From VXNE01 sp965203615 (GTDB taxonomy: Bacteria > Pseudomonadota > Gammaproteobacteria > Pseudomonadales > Azotimanducaceae): DNA of 64,000 bases. The position numbers were made by a program, and so were the translations under genes. The first letter of the stretch is position 1. Every line of letters starts with the position of its first letter. The DNA is taken from assembly GCA_965203615.1 (NCBI GenBank), contig OZ241900.1, positions 868,001-932,000 of the forward strand. Direction: 5' to 3'. This document shows, one piece after another, positions 34,053-43,495 of the stretch. The notes under the pieces were generated by a model. The model did no database searches and was not told the origin of the DNA. It saw nothing but the letters and a program-made list of their open reading frames with translations.

Positions 34053-36957
34053 ACGGCGACGAAACACTCGCCTGCAGGTAGATTAGCGTGCCATGCCAGG
34101 GCGGCACGGAGTCGCTGCGGTAGATGCGGCCGCAGCACGTTTCGAACTCACCCGCGTCCGGGTAGTTGTCGAACAGGTTCTGCGCGCCGAGCTTGACCGC
34201 ATACCTGTCCCGGAACGACCAGACCGCTTCCGCGTCCAGCATGACTTCGGGAGAGAACCGCTGGACCGTCGACAGGCTTGCGTCCAGGGTGTTTTCGTAT
34301 TCTCCGTAGTACCTGGCGCGCAACAGCAGATCCAGGCGACTCACGGTGTGCCTCAACGTCACGACGGCCGTAGTGCCCGGCGCGCCGTGCTCGATGTCGT
34401 GTTCCGCCTCCGCATCCACATGTGCGCCGCGGCGCCTGAAGCCCGTGCGGTTAATGTTCACCGCCGCCTGCAATGAAGTGCTGCCGAGAGCCCAGTCGGT
34501 GCGCCACGCCGCGACCAGGTCGATGCCCCGCGTCTCCGTATCCACGTCGTTGGTGAAGAATCGCACCTGCGCGATGTCGTTCGCGCCGGGAACGCCGAGT
34601 GCGACGAGGCGCGCCGCGTTCTCCGGATCCACCGAGAACTGGGACGACAGCACGATGCGGTCGTCGAGGCGGACGTGATAGAGGTCGACCGTCACCTCGA
34701 GGCCCTCCAGCACCGTGATGCCGGCACCCAGGGTCCAGGAGCGCGAGCGTTCCGCGTCCAGCGGCATGCCGCCGAACAGGGCGGCGGCGGGATGCGCCGG
34801 CGGGAACACCCCCTCGGCCCTTGGAAAACCGTCGGGGTCGATTCGCGTCGAGACGTTGGTCGTGGAGATCTGGCCCGGGGTCGGCGCGCGAAAACCCGAG
34901 CCGAGGGACCCGCGCACCTTGAGGCGGTCGGTGAGGCTGTAACGCGTCGCGAGCTTGCCGATGCCGACGTCGCCGAAATCCGAAAAGTTCTCGTAGCGCA
35001 CCGCGAAATCCGCCAGCCAGTGCGCGGCCAGATCCACCTCGAGATCGAGATAGCCCGCGTAGCTGTCCCGGTCAAGATCCGAGGTGAACAGCGGCGGATA
35101 GCCCGGAAAACCGTTCGAACCTATCGGCAGGGCATTGTTGACGGGATCGCCGTCGGGACAAAGGGAACCGATGGCCCTGAAGCCGGGAACGCGGCACTCC
35201 ACGACGGTCAGGTCATCGTCGGCATCGGCGTCGACCTCCACCTGGGTGATCTCGAAGTTGAACGGGTCCGGGCGCGCGAAGGGTCCGATCTCGTAGGACG
35301 GCGGGTCGCCCGACTCTATCGCATAGCCCTCCTTGCGGTGCTCGAAGCCGAAAGCGACGTTGAGCGGGCTCGCAAGGCCCGTTTGCCAGGTGATGACGAA
35401 GTCGGCATTCGCAGCGTACTCGTCATTGACAAGCGTGCCGGGGTGAAATCGCGTCGGGGTTTGCGGTCCCATGGAGGGATTCATCGTGTTGGCGATGCGG
35501 TAGCGGATCTCGTTTGCGCCGTAGCTCACCGAGAGGTCGAAGGTCAGGTCGAATGCCAGGACGCTGTCGCGCTCACCGCGAAGACCTCCGCGGACCGCGT
35601 AATCCGTCACGCCACCGGAGAACTGGGGCGTGAAACCCGCCGGGTAAAGGGCCGCACGGGGATCGTAGACGGAACCGTCCTCGACCCGCACCGGCAGCAA
35701 CTGGCTGACGCCGGGACGCCGATAGAAGAAGCCGCCGGTCTGGTCCTTGGTCGCGTAACTGGCGAACCCATAGAGTTGGGCAGCCAACGCCGGCGCGGTC
35801 TCGGGCATCCGCACCGGCACCAGCACCGGCAGTTCGGCATTGACGACGACGGTGCCCTGACGGCGCTCCGGCTGGCCCCAGACCTGCGCCGGGCTTGCGA
35901 AGCGCCGGTCCCCTCCGACGCGGTGAAAGTTGTCGGCGAAGCGCGTATCGAGGTCGTCCGGAATGCCGTCGCTGCCGAGCGCCGCCTGCAACAGGTCGCC
36001 GGCAGGCGACCACGTGTAGGTCAAGGCATCCGGGCCGAAATACGTGACGCCGTCGACGGTCAAACGACTGCCGGTCGCCTCGAGCGGAGTAATGCCCGAG
36101 TTCCCGATCGTGAGGTCGTAGGGCTGCGACCGGCTGGTGGGCGCCGCATCGGAAAACTGCCCGCTCACATTGAGGAAGCCGCCCGTGCCCAGGGGAAAGC
36201 CCGCATTCCCGTCCAGCGTCAGTTCCTCGCCGTCGCCACGCGTATATCCCCCCGCGCGGGCACGAAGATCGAACCCCGAGTCGCGCTTCTTCAGCCTGAA
36301 GTTCATGACCCCGGCGATGGCGTCGGACCCGTACTGCGCCGCCGCGCCGTCCCGCAGCACCTCTACCGCCTCGATCGCGATGGAAGGGATGCTGCCGACA
36401 TCCACGCCGTGCGCACCGAAGCCTCCCAGTTGCATCAGCGCCGCGCGGTGACGCCGTTTCCCGTCGATGAGGACCAGCATGTGGTGGGAATCGAGGCCCC
36501 GCAAATGCACCGGCCGAATGAAGGAGGCGCCGTCGGAAATCGGTTGCCGGCGAACGCTGAAGGAAGGAACGATGGCGTTCAGGACATCCACGAGGTCGGA
36601 GGAATTGACGCTCTCCACCTGCTCCCGATCGAAGACGTCCACCGGAACCGCCGTATCGGCGGCGGCGCGCGCCTTGACGCGGGTGCCAACAGTGACCACG
36701 ACCTCGATGAGTTGCTCCGATGTTCCCGTGCCGGTCGCCCCACTTGCGGCGTGCGCCACTCCCTCGCCGCATGCGGACCAGGTCAGCGACAGAAACCCAA
36801 CGCCGAACAAGCCTCGCGCCCGCCGGTCCCATGACGCGATGGCATGGCGAACAAGGACGACTCGACGCCGCAGACTTCGGACAATGGTCAAGGCCATTGC
36901 CACGTCGGCCAGAACGCTGGTGAAGTCGGTAGAGCGTTGGTTCGTGGCGGCGGACAC
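34051..36957 (-). CDS. TonB-dependent outer membrane receptor
   Basis: This is a 968-residue (maximum) TonB-dependent receptor. A late signal sequence (FGVGFLSLTWSACGEGVAHA) precedes a TonB-box-like IEVVVTVGTR and a plug domain (VDVLNAIVPSF, VHLRGLDSHHMLVLIDGKRR, VEVLRDGAAAQYGSDAIAGVM). The 22-strand barrel follows, with the usual late segment YAVKLGAQNLFDNYPD. An alternative Met is at 36897. The last strand ends YLQASV-SSP-stop. The usual terminal aromatic (Phe) of the beta-signal is missing because the coding sequence runs into the palindromic repeat, whose first bases give SSP and a TGA. Thirty-four nt separate it from the DUF3604 gene, so it is probably the last gene of that operon. Substrate unknown. 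Confidence 0.92.
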   Translation of the reverse strand: MSAATNQRSTDFTSVLADVAMALTIVRSLRRRVVLVRHAIASWDRRARGLFGVGFLSLTWSACGEGVAHAASGATGTGTSEQLIEVVVTVGTRVKARAAADTAVPVDVFDREQVESVNSSDLVDVLNAIVPSFSVRRQPISDGASFIRPVHLRGLDSHHMLVLIDGKRRHRAALMQLGGFGAHGVDVGSIPSIAIEAVEVLRDGAAAQYGSDAIAGVMNFRLKKRDSGFDLRARAGGYTRGDGEELTLDGNAGFPLGTGGFLNVSGQFSDAAPTSRSQPYDLTIGNSGITPLEATGSRLTVDGVTYFGPDALTYTWSPAGDLLQAALGSDGIPDDLDTRFADNFHRVGGDRRFASPAQVWGQPERRQGTVVVNAELPVLVPVRMPETAPALAAQLYGFASYATKDQTGGFFYRRPGVSQLLPVRVEDGSVYDPRAALYPAGFTPQFSGGVTDYAVRGGLRGERDSVLAFDLTFDLSVSYGANEIRYRIANTMNPSMGPQTPTRFHPGTLVNDEYAANADFVITWQTGLASPLNVAFGFEHRKEGYAIESGDPPSYEIGPFARPDPFNFEITQVEVDADADDDLTVVECRVPGFRAIGSLCPDGDPVNNALPIGSNGFPGYPPLFTSDLDRDSYAGYLDLEVDLAAHWLADFAVRYENFSDFGDVGIGKLATRYSLTDRLKVRGSLGSGFRAPTPGQISTTNVSTRIDPDGFPRAEGVFPPAHPAAALFGGMPLDAERSRSWTLGAGITVLEGLEVTVDLYHVRLDDRIVLSSQFSVDPENAARLVALGVPGANDIAQVRFFTNDVDTETRGIDLVAAWRTDWALGSTSLQAAVNINRTGFRRRGAHVDAEAEHDIEHGAPGTTAVVTLRHTVSRLDLLLRARYYGEYENTLDASLSTVQRFSPEVMLDAEAVWSFRDRYAVKLGAQNLFDNYPDAGEFETCCGRIYRSDSVPPWHGTLIYLQASVSSP

Positions 36958-36991
36958 GGCAACCCGGGTCGCTCGCGCGAGTCGGGCATCG

Positions 36992-38878
36992 TCACTGCGG
37001 CGTGTACCAGATCGGCGACGTATAGGCCCTTTCCTGGATCACCACGGCCTGTTCCCCGGGGATTTGGGCGGCATCGAGTTGATGGAACCTGGCGTCGTAT
37101 ACCGTCCAGCGCGGCGTCGGGATCTGCAGCACCCGCACGTAATAGAACGCCGCCGCGTCGGGGTCGAAATCCGGATCGCGCCACACGGTACTCAGTTCGG
37201 CCGCGCCGATGCTGTTCAGGTAGGTGGCGTTCCCGATATCCACGGTATTGCCGACCGGATTCGCTGGCGTGCCGTCCTCACCCGGCGTTCTGCCATCGGA
37301 AAGCGCCACGTCGTACACGCGCTCGAACGACTGTCCGATGCTGTCGCGCCAGCCCTTCACGACCTGCACCCGGTCCAGGTTGGCACCGTCGGGATCCTTC
37401 ACCGCGCGCACCAGGAAGCTCGGCGCCGTGCCTTCGGGCGCGGCGGTCAGATCGCCGCCCATGGGTACGCCCTTGCGGTAGCCGACAGCCGCCAGCCGCG
37501 GATCCGCAGCATCCCCGGCGACGAAGTCCCAGCCGGCGAAAAAGCGCACGATCATGCGGGGACCGGTGGTGGCATAGACTTCGCGACGCTTCATGGCGTC
37601 GAACAGGGCCCGTCGCGTATTCTCCCGCGCCCACACCGCCGCGTAGCCCGACACCGCGTTGTTCGAACTGGAGAACGCGCGGTAGCGGCTGGGTTCGTTC
37701 ATTCCCATCATGCCCCAGTAGTTGTCCTCGTCCGCCGTCGCCAGGCCGGAGTGGGAGTCGGTGCTGCCGATCATGCCGAACTTGAAGGGGTTCACGCCCA
37801 ACTCGGCAGCCAGGTCCAGGCCGATGCCCAGCGCCGGCCGGGCGTAGGATTGCCGCGCCGCAGCAAGGTTGGTTCCCGGCGGTCGCCAGTTTCTCTCGAA
37901 GTCCGCAAAGCTATCGTTCGGCGACGCCAGCGGGTGCGTCTCGCTGTCCCCCTTGTACTGGGTCACCTCGACGACGGGTTCGAACCGCGCCCTGGTCCTG
38001 GCGTAAGACGGCGTCAGCGGCGCGCCCCCGTAGTCGCTCGGGCCGAACATCTGGCCAAGGCTGAGATTGCTGTTGTGCGGAATGGAGATCGCGCTCCCGC
38101 CCAACCGATCTTCGTAGTCCGCGAGATACGCCCAGAGATCTTCCGGGTCGCGACTGTCGTACGAGGAGAACGGCACCGTTCGTCCAGTCAGTTCGGGCCC
38201 GTCTGCGAAGAGAACGTTTCGGTGGATCGAGGCGTACCCCTCCCCCGCCCCCCTGGCCGTCCATTCGTAGCCGGCGAAGGTGGTGAACGTGCCCGGATCG
38301 TTGTGCTTCTCGGCGACGCGGATCACTTCGCTCCACATGTCGCGGCGAAAGCCTTCGTTGATGTCGTAGTCCTCCATCCAGGCCGCCTTGGCGGCGCCGA
38401 GGGGACTTCGCATGGCATGGAACTCCTCGGTCGTCCCGGCGTTCAGAACGTCGGCAAGCGGCGGGAGGGCGGCGATGATCCGCGCCGAGTTGCGCGAGCT
38501 TTCCGTCTCGGGCAGCGCGGCAGGATTCGCGGCGAGGAGCGGCAGGACGCCGAGATTCTCCGCGTGATCCGCCACCATCAGGAAATCCAGCGCACGGCGC
38601 AGACGCGCTGGCTGGCCGCTGGTCGACTGCACGGTTTCGCCTTTCGCGAAACGATAGGCGTCGTCGGGCGTGATCCGCGAGCCCAGCGCGAAGGCGTCGC
38701 CGGAGAGATACGAGTGCAGGTGCGTATCGCCCCAGTAGACGTTGTCCGGGTATGCGTCATCGACATTGGGCGAATACGACTCGGCCACCGCCACGACGGG
38801 GCACAGCCAGAGGGCAAGAAGCAACGCCGCTCCTCCGACCTCATCGATCCGCGCCAATCGGCAACGTGTGTTGATCAT
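36992..38878 (-). CDS. DUF3604 domain protein (PHP-like, exported)
   Basis: This 628-residue DUF3604 protein has a signal peptide (GGAALLLALWLCPVVAVAES). The family's metal-site motifs resemble PHP phosphoesterases: YWGDTHLHSYLSGDAF, VADHAENLG, FAGYEW and GSTDSHSGL. The reaction of the family is not established. I start at the ATG ending at 38878; the frame is open upstream, but that part overlaps the acyltransferase gene and would bury the signal peptide. Neighbours on the same strand are close (37 and 34 nt), suggesting an operon with the acyltransferase and the TonB receptor. Confidence 0.85.
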   Translation of the reverse strand: MINTRCRLARIDEVGGAALLLALWLCPVVAVAESYSPNVDDAYPDNVYWGDTHLHSYLSGDAFALGSRITPDDAYRFAKGETVQSTSGQPARLRRALDFLMVADHAENLGVLPLLAANPAALPETESSRNSARIIAALPPLADVLNAGTTEEFHAMRSPLGAAKAAWMEDYDINEGFRRDMWSEVIRVAEKHNDPGTFTTFAGYEWTARGAGEGYASIHRNVLFADGPELTGRTVPFSSYDSRDPEDLWAYLADYEDRLGGSAISIPHNSNLSLGQMFGPSDYGGAPLTPSYARTRARFEPVVEVTQYKGDSETHPLASPNDSFADFERNWRPPGTNLAAARQSYARPALGIGLDLAAELGVNPFKFGMIGSTDSHSGLATADEDNYWGMMGMNEPSRYRAFSSSNNAVSGYAAVWARENTRRALFDAMKRREVYATTGPRMIVRFFAGWDFVAGDAADPRLAAVGYRKGVPMGGDLTAAPEGTAPSFLVRAVKDPDGANLDRVQVVKGWRDSIGQSFERVYDVALSDGRTPGEDGTPANPVGNTVDIGNATYLNSIGAAELSTVWRDPDFDPDAAAFYYVRVLQIPTPRWTVYDARFHQLDAAQIPGEQAVVIQERAYTSPIWYTPQ

Positions 38879-38915
38879 GGGTTGTTCATCGACAAGAATC
38901 CGAAATTCCGCCGAT

Positions 38916-39770
38916 TCAGCCCGACGAGAGGCTCGCGCTGGACTGCTGCCCCATCCTGCGCCAGGCGCGGGCACCCCTCGGCATCTGCTCGGTGACAAAC
39001 CGGCGCAGGTCAGCCGTCAACGTCTTCACGTCGCCCTCGGGTTCGAACATTTCGCCGATTCGCACCTCGTAGGCCGCCTCCTTCTTGTTCAACAGTTCGC
39101 GAAACAGCGTAATGTCGCGCAGTTCCTCGTGGAGCAGCCAGAATAGGTAGAAAAGCCAGGAGTTGTGGCCGCGGATGTGCATGGGTATGACCGGGGCGTT
39201 GTGCTTCTTCGCGAAGTGGATCGCGGAGGTCTGCCAAGGCCGTTCCATCAGGCCCGAGACGCTCGGCCGCGCAAGCCGGCCCGAGGGGAACACCACGACG
39301 AGCCTTTGCCGGCGAAAGGCCTCCGCCGCCGCGCGCAGCGTTTCGCGCTGCCTGGTGAGCGTGCGTTTCGCCTCGACCCACTCCACCGGGATGATCATGT
39401 CCTCCATTCCGGGAGAGACCCTGAGCGCGTCTCGATTGGCAAAGAACACGATGTCCTCCCGCACGCGCTTCAGGGCATCGTAGACGACGACGCCATCCGC
39501 GACGCCGGTGGGATGATTCGGCATCACGACGACAGCCCCGCGTTCGGGCACCTGGTCCGCGCCGTCGACGGCGACATCCAGCGCCAGCAGATCACTCATG
39601 TATCTGAACACCTCGGCGCCACTCATCGAAGCGATGGTGTCCGCCATCGCCACGGCTTCGTCGTAGCCGAGCGCGCGTTGGAGCGACCGCATGATCAGGC
39701 GCCAGACCAGCGGATGACGCATCAACCGCGAAGCGCGCTCCTCGATCAGAGTGTCGACGATGTGTGTCAC
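38916..39770 (-). CDS. Lysophospholipid acyltransferase family protein
   Basis: This 284-residue PlsC-like acyltransferase has the hemolysin-type variant of motif I, VMPNHPTGVADG, in place of NHxxxxD. The family's FPSGRLAR (motif III, FPEG-like) and VIPMHIRG (motif IV) follow. It probably moves an acyl group onto a lyso-lipid at the inner membrane face. It lies 7 nt after the alpha/beta hydrolase gene, so the two are probably cotranscribed. Confidence 0.88.
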   Translation of the reverse strand: MTHIVDTLIEERASRLMRHPLVWRLIMRSLQRALGYDEAVAMADTIASMSGAEVFRYMSDLLALDVAVDGADQVPERGAVVVMPNHPTGVADGVVVYDALKRVREDIVFFANRDALRVSPGMEDMIIPVEWVEAKRTLTRQRETLRAAAEAFRRQRLVVVFPSGRLARPSVSGLMERPWQTSAIHFAKKHNAPVIPMHIRGHNSWLFYLFWLLHEELRDITLFRELLNKKEAAYEVRIGEMFEPEGDVKTLTADLRRFVTEQMPRGARAWRRMGQQSSASLSSG

Positions 39771-39777
39771 CTGGCCC

Positions 39778-40611
39778 CTATCGGACAGTCGATGCCGTCA
39801 TGTCGGTTCCCTGATGGCCCCTTTGGTCAAAGGTTCTCACGGAACCCGACAGGAAGTCGATTACAGCACCGTTAAATTGGCCGGCGGCCTGCATATTCAC
39901 CGCATGGCCGGCGTCCATGTCGACCACGGCAAGACCGGGCATACTGGCGGCGGCGAAGTCGCGGTGCGGCTGGAAACGTCTTTCGAAGCGCCCGCAAGCA
40001 AGCAGCGCGGGCACGCGAACGGCACACAGCTCGTCGCGCACGGATGCCCTGGGCGTGGTGTGGCGCACAGTGTTGGCGACGCCCTCGGGGTCAAGCTGCC
40101 GGGCATCTTCCAACAATGCCTCGTGAATCTCCCTCGGGAGCCGCCGGGCATGCCTCGGGTGGACGCGTATTCGATCTATCTCCTGCATCCCTCGCATCCG
40201 GATGCGCTCGGCCGAACGCGCGCCATCTTCCGCCCGCTGACTGACCAGGTCGGTGGGCGCGAACGCGGCCATGGAGTTGGTGAAGATGACGCCTCGAACA
40301 ACCTCTGGACGGGTCAGGGCGTAACGCAGGGCAAGGGCGCCCCCGAGAGATCCCCCGCCGACGAACCAGGACTCGGCGCCGAGTTCGGCGCGGATTGCGT
40401 CCAGTGCGGCAACATAGGAATCCGGGGCGTAGACGCCCGCATCGTCGGGACTTGGAGAGCGGCCGTGGCCATAGAGTTCGGCCACCACCGGGCGGCATAC
40501 CGCGCGCAACGCCGCGAGGTTCGGCGTCCATTGCACGCGGCTGCAAAGGAAGCCATGAAGGAGCAGCAGGAACGGCCCGTTCCCCGGATGGACCTCCCAA
40601 TACGGCGTCAC
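39778..40611 (-). CDS. Alpha/beta hydrolase
   Basis: This 277-residue alpha/beta hydrolase has the oxyanion region LLLLHGFLCSRVQW, the nucleophile elbow GGGSLGG (Ser) and the catalytic His in DAGHAVNMQ near the end. The acid is probably in the ACGRFERRF region, where an Asp is normally seen, so its identity is unsure. No signal peptide is visible. The ATG overlaps the stop of the upstream dehydrogenase by 4 nt (ATGA). The substrate is unknown; ester or thioester cleavage would fit the neighbouring acyltransferase. Confidence 0.87.
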   Translation of the reverse strand: MTPYWEVHPGNGPFLLLLHGFLCSRVQWTPNLAALRAVCRPVVAELYGHGRSPSPDDAGVYAPDSYVAALDAIRAELGAESWFVGGGSLGGALALRYALTRPEVVRGVIFTNSMAAFAPTDLVSQRAEDGARSAERIRMRGMQEIDRIRVHPRHARRLPREIHEALLEDARQLDPEGVANTVRHTTPRASVRDELCAVRVPALLACGRFERRFQPHRDFAAASMPGLAVVDMDAGHAVNMQAAGQFNGAVIDFLSGSVRTFDQRGHQGTDMTASTVR

Positions 40612-41672
40612 AGAGCGGCCGCCACCGCGGCGCAGAACTCGGTCGTGGTCGCCGTACCGCCCTGGTCGGGGGTGAGCGCGCCGGTCCGCCCGTCGCGGGC
40701 ATCCGCATAGACACGAAACAGCGCGTCCCTGATGCGGCCTGCCTCGCGCGCGAATCCGAGGTGCTCAAGCATCATGACCGCACTCAGCAGCGACGCCGTC
40801 GGGTTGATGATGTTGCGCCCGGCAATGTCCGGCGCGGTGCCGTGGGCGGGTTCGAAGTACGCGTATTCGTCCCCGAAGCACCCGCTGGCCGCCAGGCCGA
40901 GGCTGCCGAGAAGGCCGCCGGCGGCGTCCGAGAGGATGTCCCCGTACAGGTTCGGCATGACCACGACATCGAACCGCTTGGGTTCGCGGATCATACGGCA
41001 GGCGAAGTCGTCGACGATGAACGCGTCGAAAGCGACATCCGGGAACTCGCCCGATACCTCGCGCGCGACTTCCAGGAAAAACCCGTCACTGCCACGGAGC
41101 ATGTTGTGCTTCGTCGCGCAGGTGAGCTGATTGCGGCGCCGGGCCGCCAGGCCGAAGGCGAAACGAACGACGCGCTCGGTCGCCTCGCGGGTGATGACCT
41201 TGATCGCATACTTGCCGTCCCCGAGTTCGTGCACCGGACGCCGGATGGTCCGGCCGACCAGTTCGAGTGGCGCCAGATCGCCGAGCGGACCTTCGCAGCC
41301 GACATACAGGTCTTCCAGGTTCTCGCGGACAATGACGAAATCGATGCCGTCCGGATCGCGCAACGGACTGGCGCAGCCCGGCAGGTGCAGGCAGGGACGG
41401 ACGTTGGCGTAGGTCTGCTTGCCCCAGCGCAGGTATCCGAGCGCGCCGCCGGTATTGCCGCTGGTGGAGCCGAAGAACGTCGTGTCGGCGTTATCGATCA
41501 TCTGTTTCGCCGCGGCAGGAAAGGCGCTTCCCGTCCGCTTCTCTGCCTCCTCGCCCACCACCGGGTAGACGAACTCGAGACCGATGTTGAGCGACTTCAG
41601 GAGTTCGATCGTCGGACGGACCGCCTCCGGCGCGGCATCGTCGCCCTCGATGACGGCGATGGTCTTGATCAT
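40608..41672 (-). CDS. Isocitrate/isopropylmalate dehydrogenase family protein
   Basis: This 354-residue beta-decarboxylating dehydrogenase oxidises and decarboxylates a 2-hydroxy-3-carboxy acid with NAD(P). The metal-binding block VVMPNLYGDILSD, the FEPAHGTAPDIAG cofactor loop and VIVRENLEDLYVGCEG are clear. Family members (isocitrate, isopropylmalate, homoisocitrate, tartrate) cannot be separated by eye; no leuC/leuD lie nearby. It is the first gene of the minus-strand run that continues into the hydrolase, acyltransferase, DUF3604 protein and TonB receptor. Confidence 0.88.
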   Translation of the reverse strand: MIKTIAVIEGDDAAPEAVRPTIELLKSLNIGLEFVYPVVGEEAEKRTGSAFPAAAKQMIDNADTTFFGSTSGNTGGALGYLRWGKQTYANVRPCLHLPGCASPLRDPDGIDFVIVRENLEDLYVGCEGPLGDLAPLELVGRTIRRPVHELGDGKYAIKVITREATERVVRFAFGLAARRRNQLTCATKHNMLRGSDGFFLEVAREVSGEFPDVAFDAFIVDDFACRMIREPKRFDVVVMPNLYGDILSDAAGGLLGSLGLAASGCFGDEYAYFEPAHGTAPDIAGRNIINPTASLLSAVMMLEHLGFAREAGRIRDALFRVYADARDGRTGALTPDQGGTATTTEFCAAVAAAL

Positions 41673-41896
41673 TTCCTCGACTCCGGGGGAAGGCTGTTGT
41701 TCGGACAGGCCCGAAAAATGGTCTATCTCGGTCCGGGTTGCAAGTGGCCCGACGCTTCAGCCACCCATCGAACATGGAAGAACCATCCCGGCGAATCCCA
41801 ATCCGGTTGGCATGGTCGCGGGTAGGGGGCAGTATTGCTTGAGGGGCGGTGCGTGATGCCACCGTCTCGGCCACGAACACCGCAGGGGGAGGCATC

Positions 41897-43306
41897 ATGT
41901 CAACAGCATCCAAGCTACGCTCCGAACTCGGCCACCCCGTGATCGATGCCGATGGCCACTGGCAGGAATTCCGTCCGGTGGTCGAAGAGGCGCTGGAGAA
42001 GATCGGCGGCGAACCGGCGGTCCGGGCATTTCGCGCCAGCGGAGAGTTCCAGCGCCGGTCACTGGCGATGAACGTCGAACAGCGCCGCGCCGAGAACCTG
42101 GACCAGCAGTCGTTCTGGGGCATTCCCACCAAGAACACGCGGGACCGCGCCACCGCCATGATGCCGGCGCTACTGTACGAGCGCCTGGACGAATTCGGCA
42201 TCGACTTCGCCGTGCTCTTCCCCACCGCCGGCATGGGGCTCACGCGCGGCGACGACGACGAGGCGCGGATCGCTTCCTGCCGGGCGTTCAACATCTATCA
42301 GGCGGAACTGTTCGCACCGTTTTCGGACAGGATCAGGCCCGCCGCCATGATCCCGACCCACACCCCGGACGAGGCGATTGCCGAACTCGAACACGCGGTC
42401 GGCGAACTGGGATTCAAGGTGATCATGCTGAACAGCATCGTCGAACGACCCGTCGAGCGGGGTTCCGGACCCCGCTACGACATGCTGGGCATCGACAGCG
42501 ACTACGACTACGACGCCCTCTGGCGCAAGTGCCTGGAGCTGAAGGTGTCGCCGACCTTCCACCGGGGATCCCGGGGCCGCGCCTTCCGGAACTCGCCCTC
42601 CAACTTCTGCTACAACCACGTCGGCCACTTCGCCGCCGCGGGGGAAGCGGTGTGCAAGGCCATGTTCCTCGGTGGCGTCACGCGGCGTTTCCCGGATCTC
42701 AACTTCGGTTTTCTCGAGGGTGGCGTCGGAATCGCCTGCCTGCTCTACAACGACCTGCTGGGCCACTGGAACATACGCAACGGCGAAGCGCTCGCGCATA
42801 CGGACCCCGCGAACCTCGACATGGGGCTGATGCGCGAACTGGCGGACAAGTACGCGAGCGCTTCGTTCGCCCGGCATGTCGCTCGCGGCGCCATCAGCAC
42901 GAGCAACGGCCCAGAGACCACCGGCGGGGTCCAAGACATCGACGACTACTCGGCCTGCGGCATAAGGACCAGGGAGGACTTCCTCGACCTGTTCGTCAGG
43001 CCTTTCTACTTCGGTTGCGAAGCCGACGACCCCGCCAACGCGTGGGCGTTCAACCGCGCGAACAATCCCGGCAACGCCGAGATGCACGCGATGTTCGGCT
43101 CCGACATCGGCCACTTCGACGTGCAGGACATGGCCGAAGTGCTGCCGGAAGCGTTCGAACTGGTCGAAGACGGGAAGATTGATCGGAAACAGTTCAAGCG
43201 CTTCGTCTTCGACAACCCGGTGCACTTCTGGGGCAAGACCAACCCGGAGTTCTTTGACGGTACGAGCGTGGCGGACGCGGCAAGGCACGTGCTCGCGGGC
43301 GATTGA
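41897..43306 (+). CDS. Amidohydrolase family protein
   Basis: This 469-residue metal-dependent hydrolase is of the amidohydrolase-2 type (TIM barrel). It has the N-terminal metal motif VIDADGHWQEF, a barrel His in FHRGSRG and the late FGSDIGHFDV with the conserved Asp. Members hydrolyse or decarboxylate aromatic and carboxylic substrates; this one cannot be specified. Start at 41897 has AGGGGGAGG 4 nt upstream; the frame is open 48 nt further without a site. It is divergent from the dehydrogenase operon. Confidence 0.88.
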   Translation: MSTASKLRSELGHPVIDADGHWQEFRPVVEEALEKIGGEPAVRAFRASGEFQRRSLAMNVEQRRAENLDQQSFWGIPTKNTRDRATAMMPALLYERLDEFGIDFAVLFPTAGMGLTRGDDDEARIASCRAFNIYQAELFAPFSDRIRPAAMIPTHTPDEAIAELEHAVGELGFKVIMLNSIVERPVERGSGPRYDMLGIDSDYDYDALWRKCLELKVSPTFHRGSRGRAFRNSPSNFCYNHVGHFAAAGEAVCKAMFLGGVTRRFPDLNFGFLEGGVGIACLLYNDLLGHWNIRNGEALAHTDPANLDMGLMRELADKYASASFARHVARGAISTSNGPETTGGVQDIDDYSACGIRTREDFLDLFVRPFYFGCEADDPANAWAFNRANNPGNAEMHAMFGSDIGHFDVQDMAEVLPEAFELVEDGKIDRKQFKRFVFDNPVHFWGKTNPEFFDGTSVADAARHVLAGD

Positions 43307-43432
43307 ACCCGGCGTTTTCCTGGAATGTGCGGCGATAATCGTCGACCGCACCTCGGCCGCCTATGCGAACCTGCCGAAGGACGCCCAGGCGAGAATCGTT
43401 GCGGAACTGACAGCCGCCCAGGCAAAAAACAC

Positions 43433-43460
43433 TTGACCTTTTCGGAAATGAGGGAAAAAT
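43433..43460 (+). promoter_or_regulatory. Possible sigma-70 promoter before the lytic transglycosylase gene
   Basis: TTGACC at 43433-43438 is a good -35 element. With 16-nt spacing it faces AAAAAT at 43455-43460, a weak -10. The local DNA is markedly more AT-rich than its surroundings, which supports a promoter in the 189-bp gap. Confidence 0.32.
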
Positions 43461-43495
43461 ACACGGTCCCTCCACTATTTCTTCATTTTCTATCG

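Noticed and set aside
39820..39833. Hairpin CCTTTGGTCAAAGG as a terminator or operator
   Set aside because: It lies inside the coding sequence of the alpha/beta hydrolase with no T-run, so it is more likely chance.
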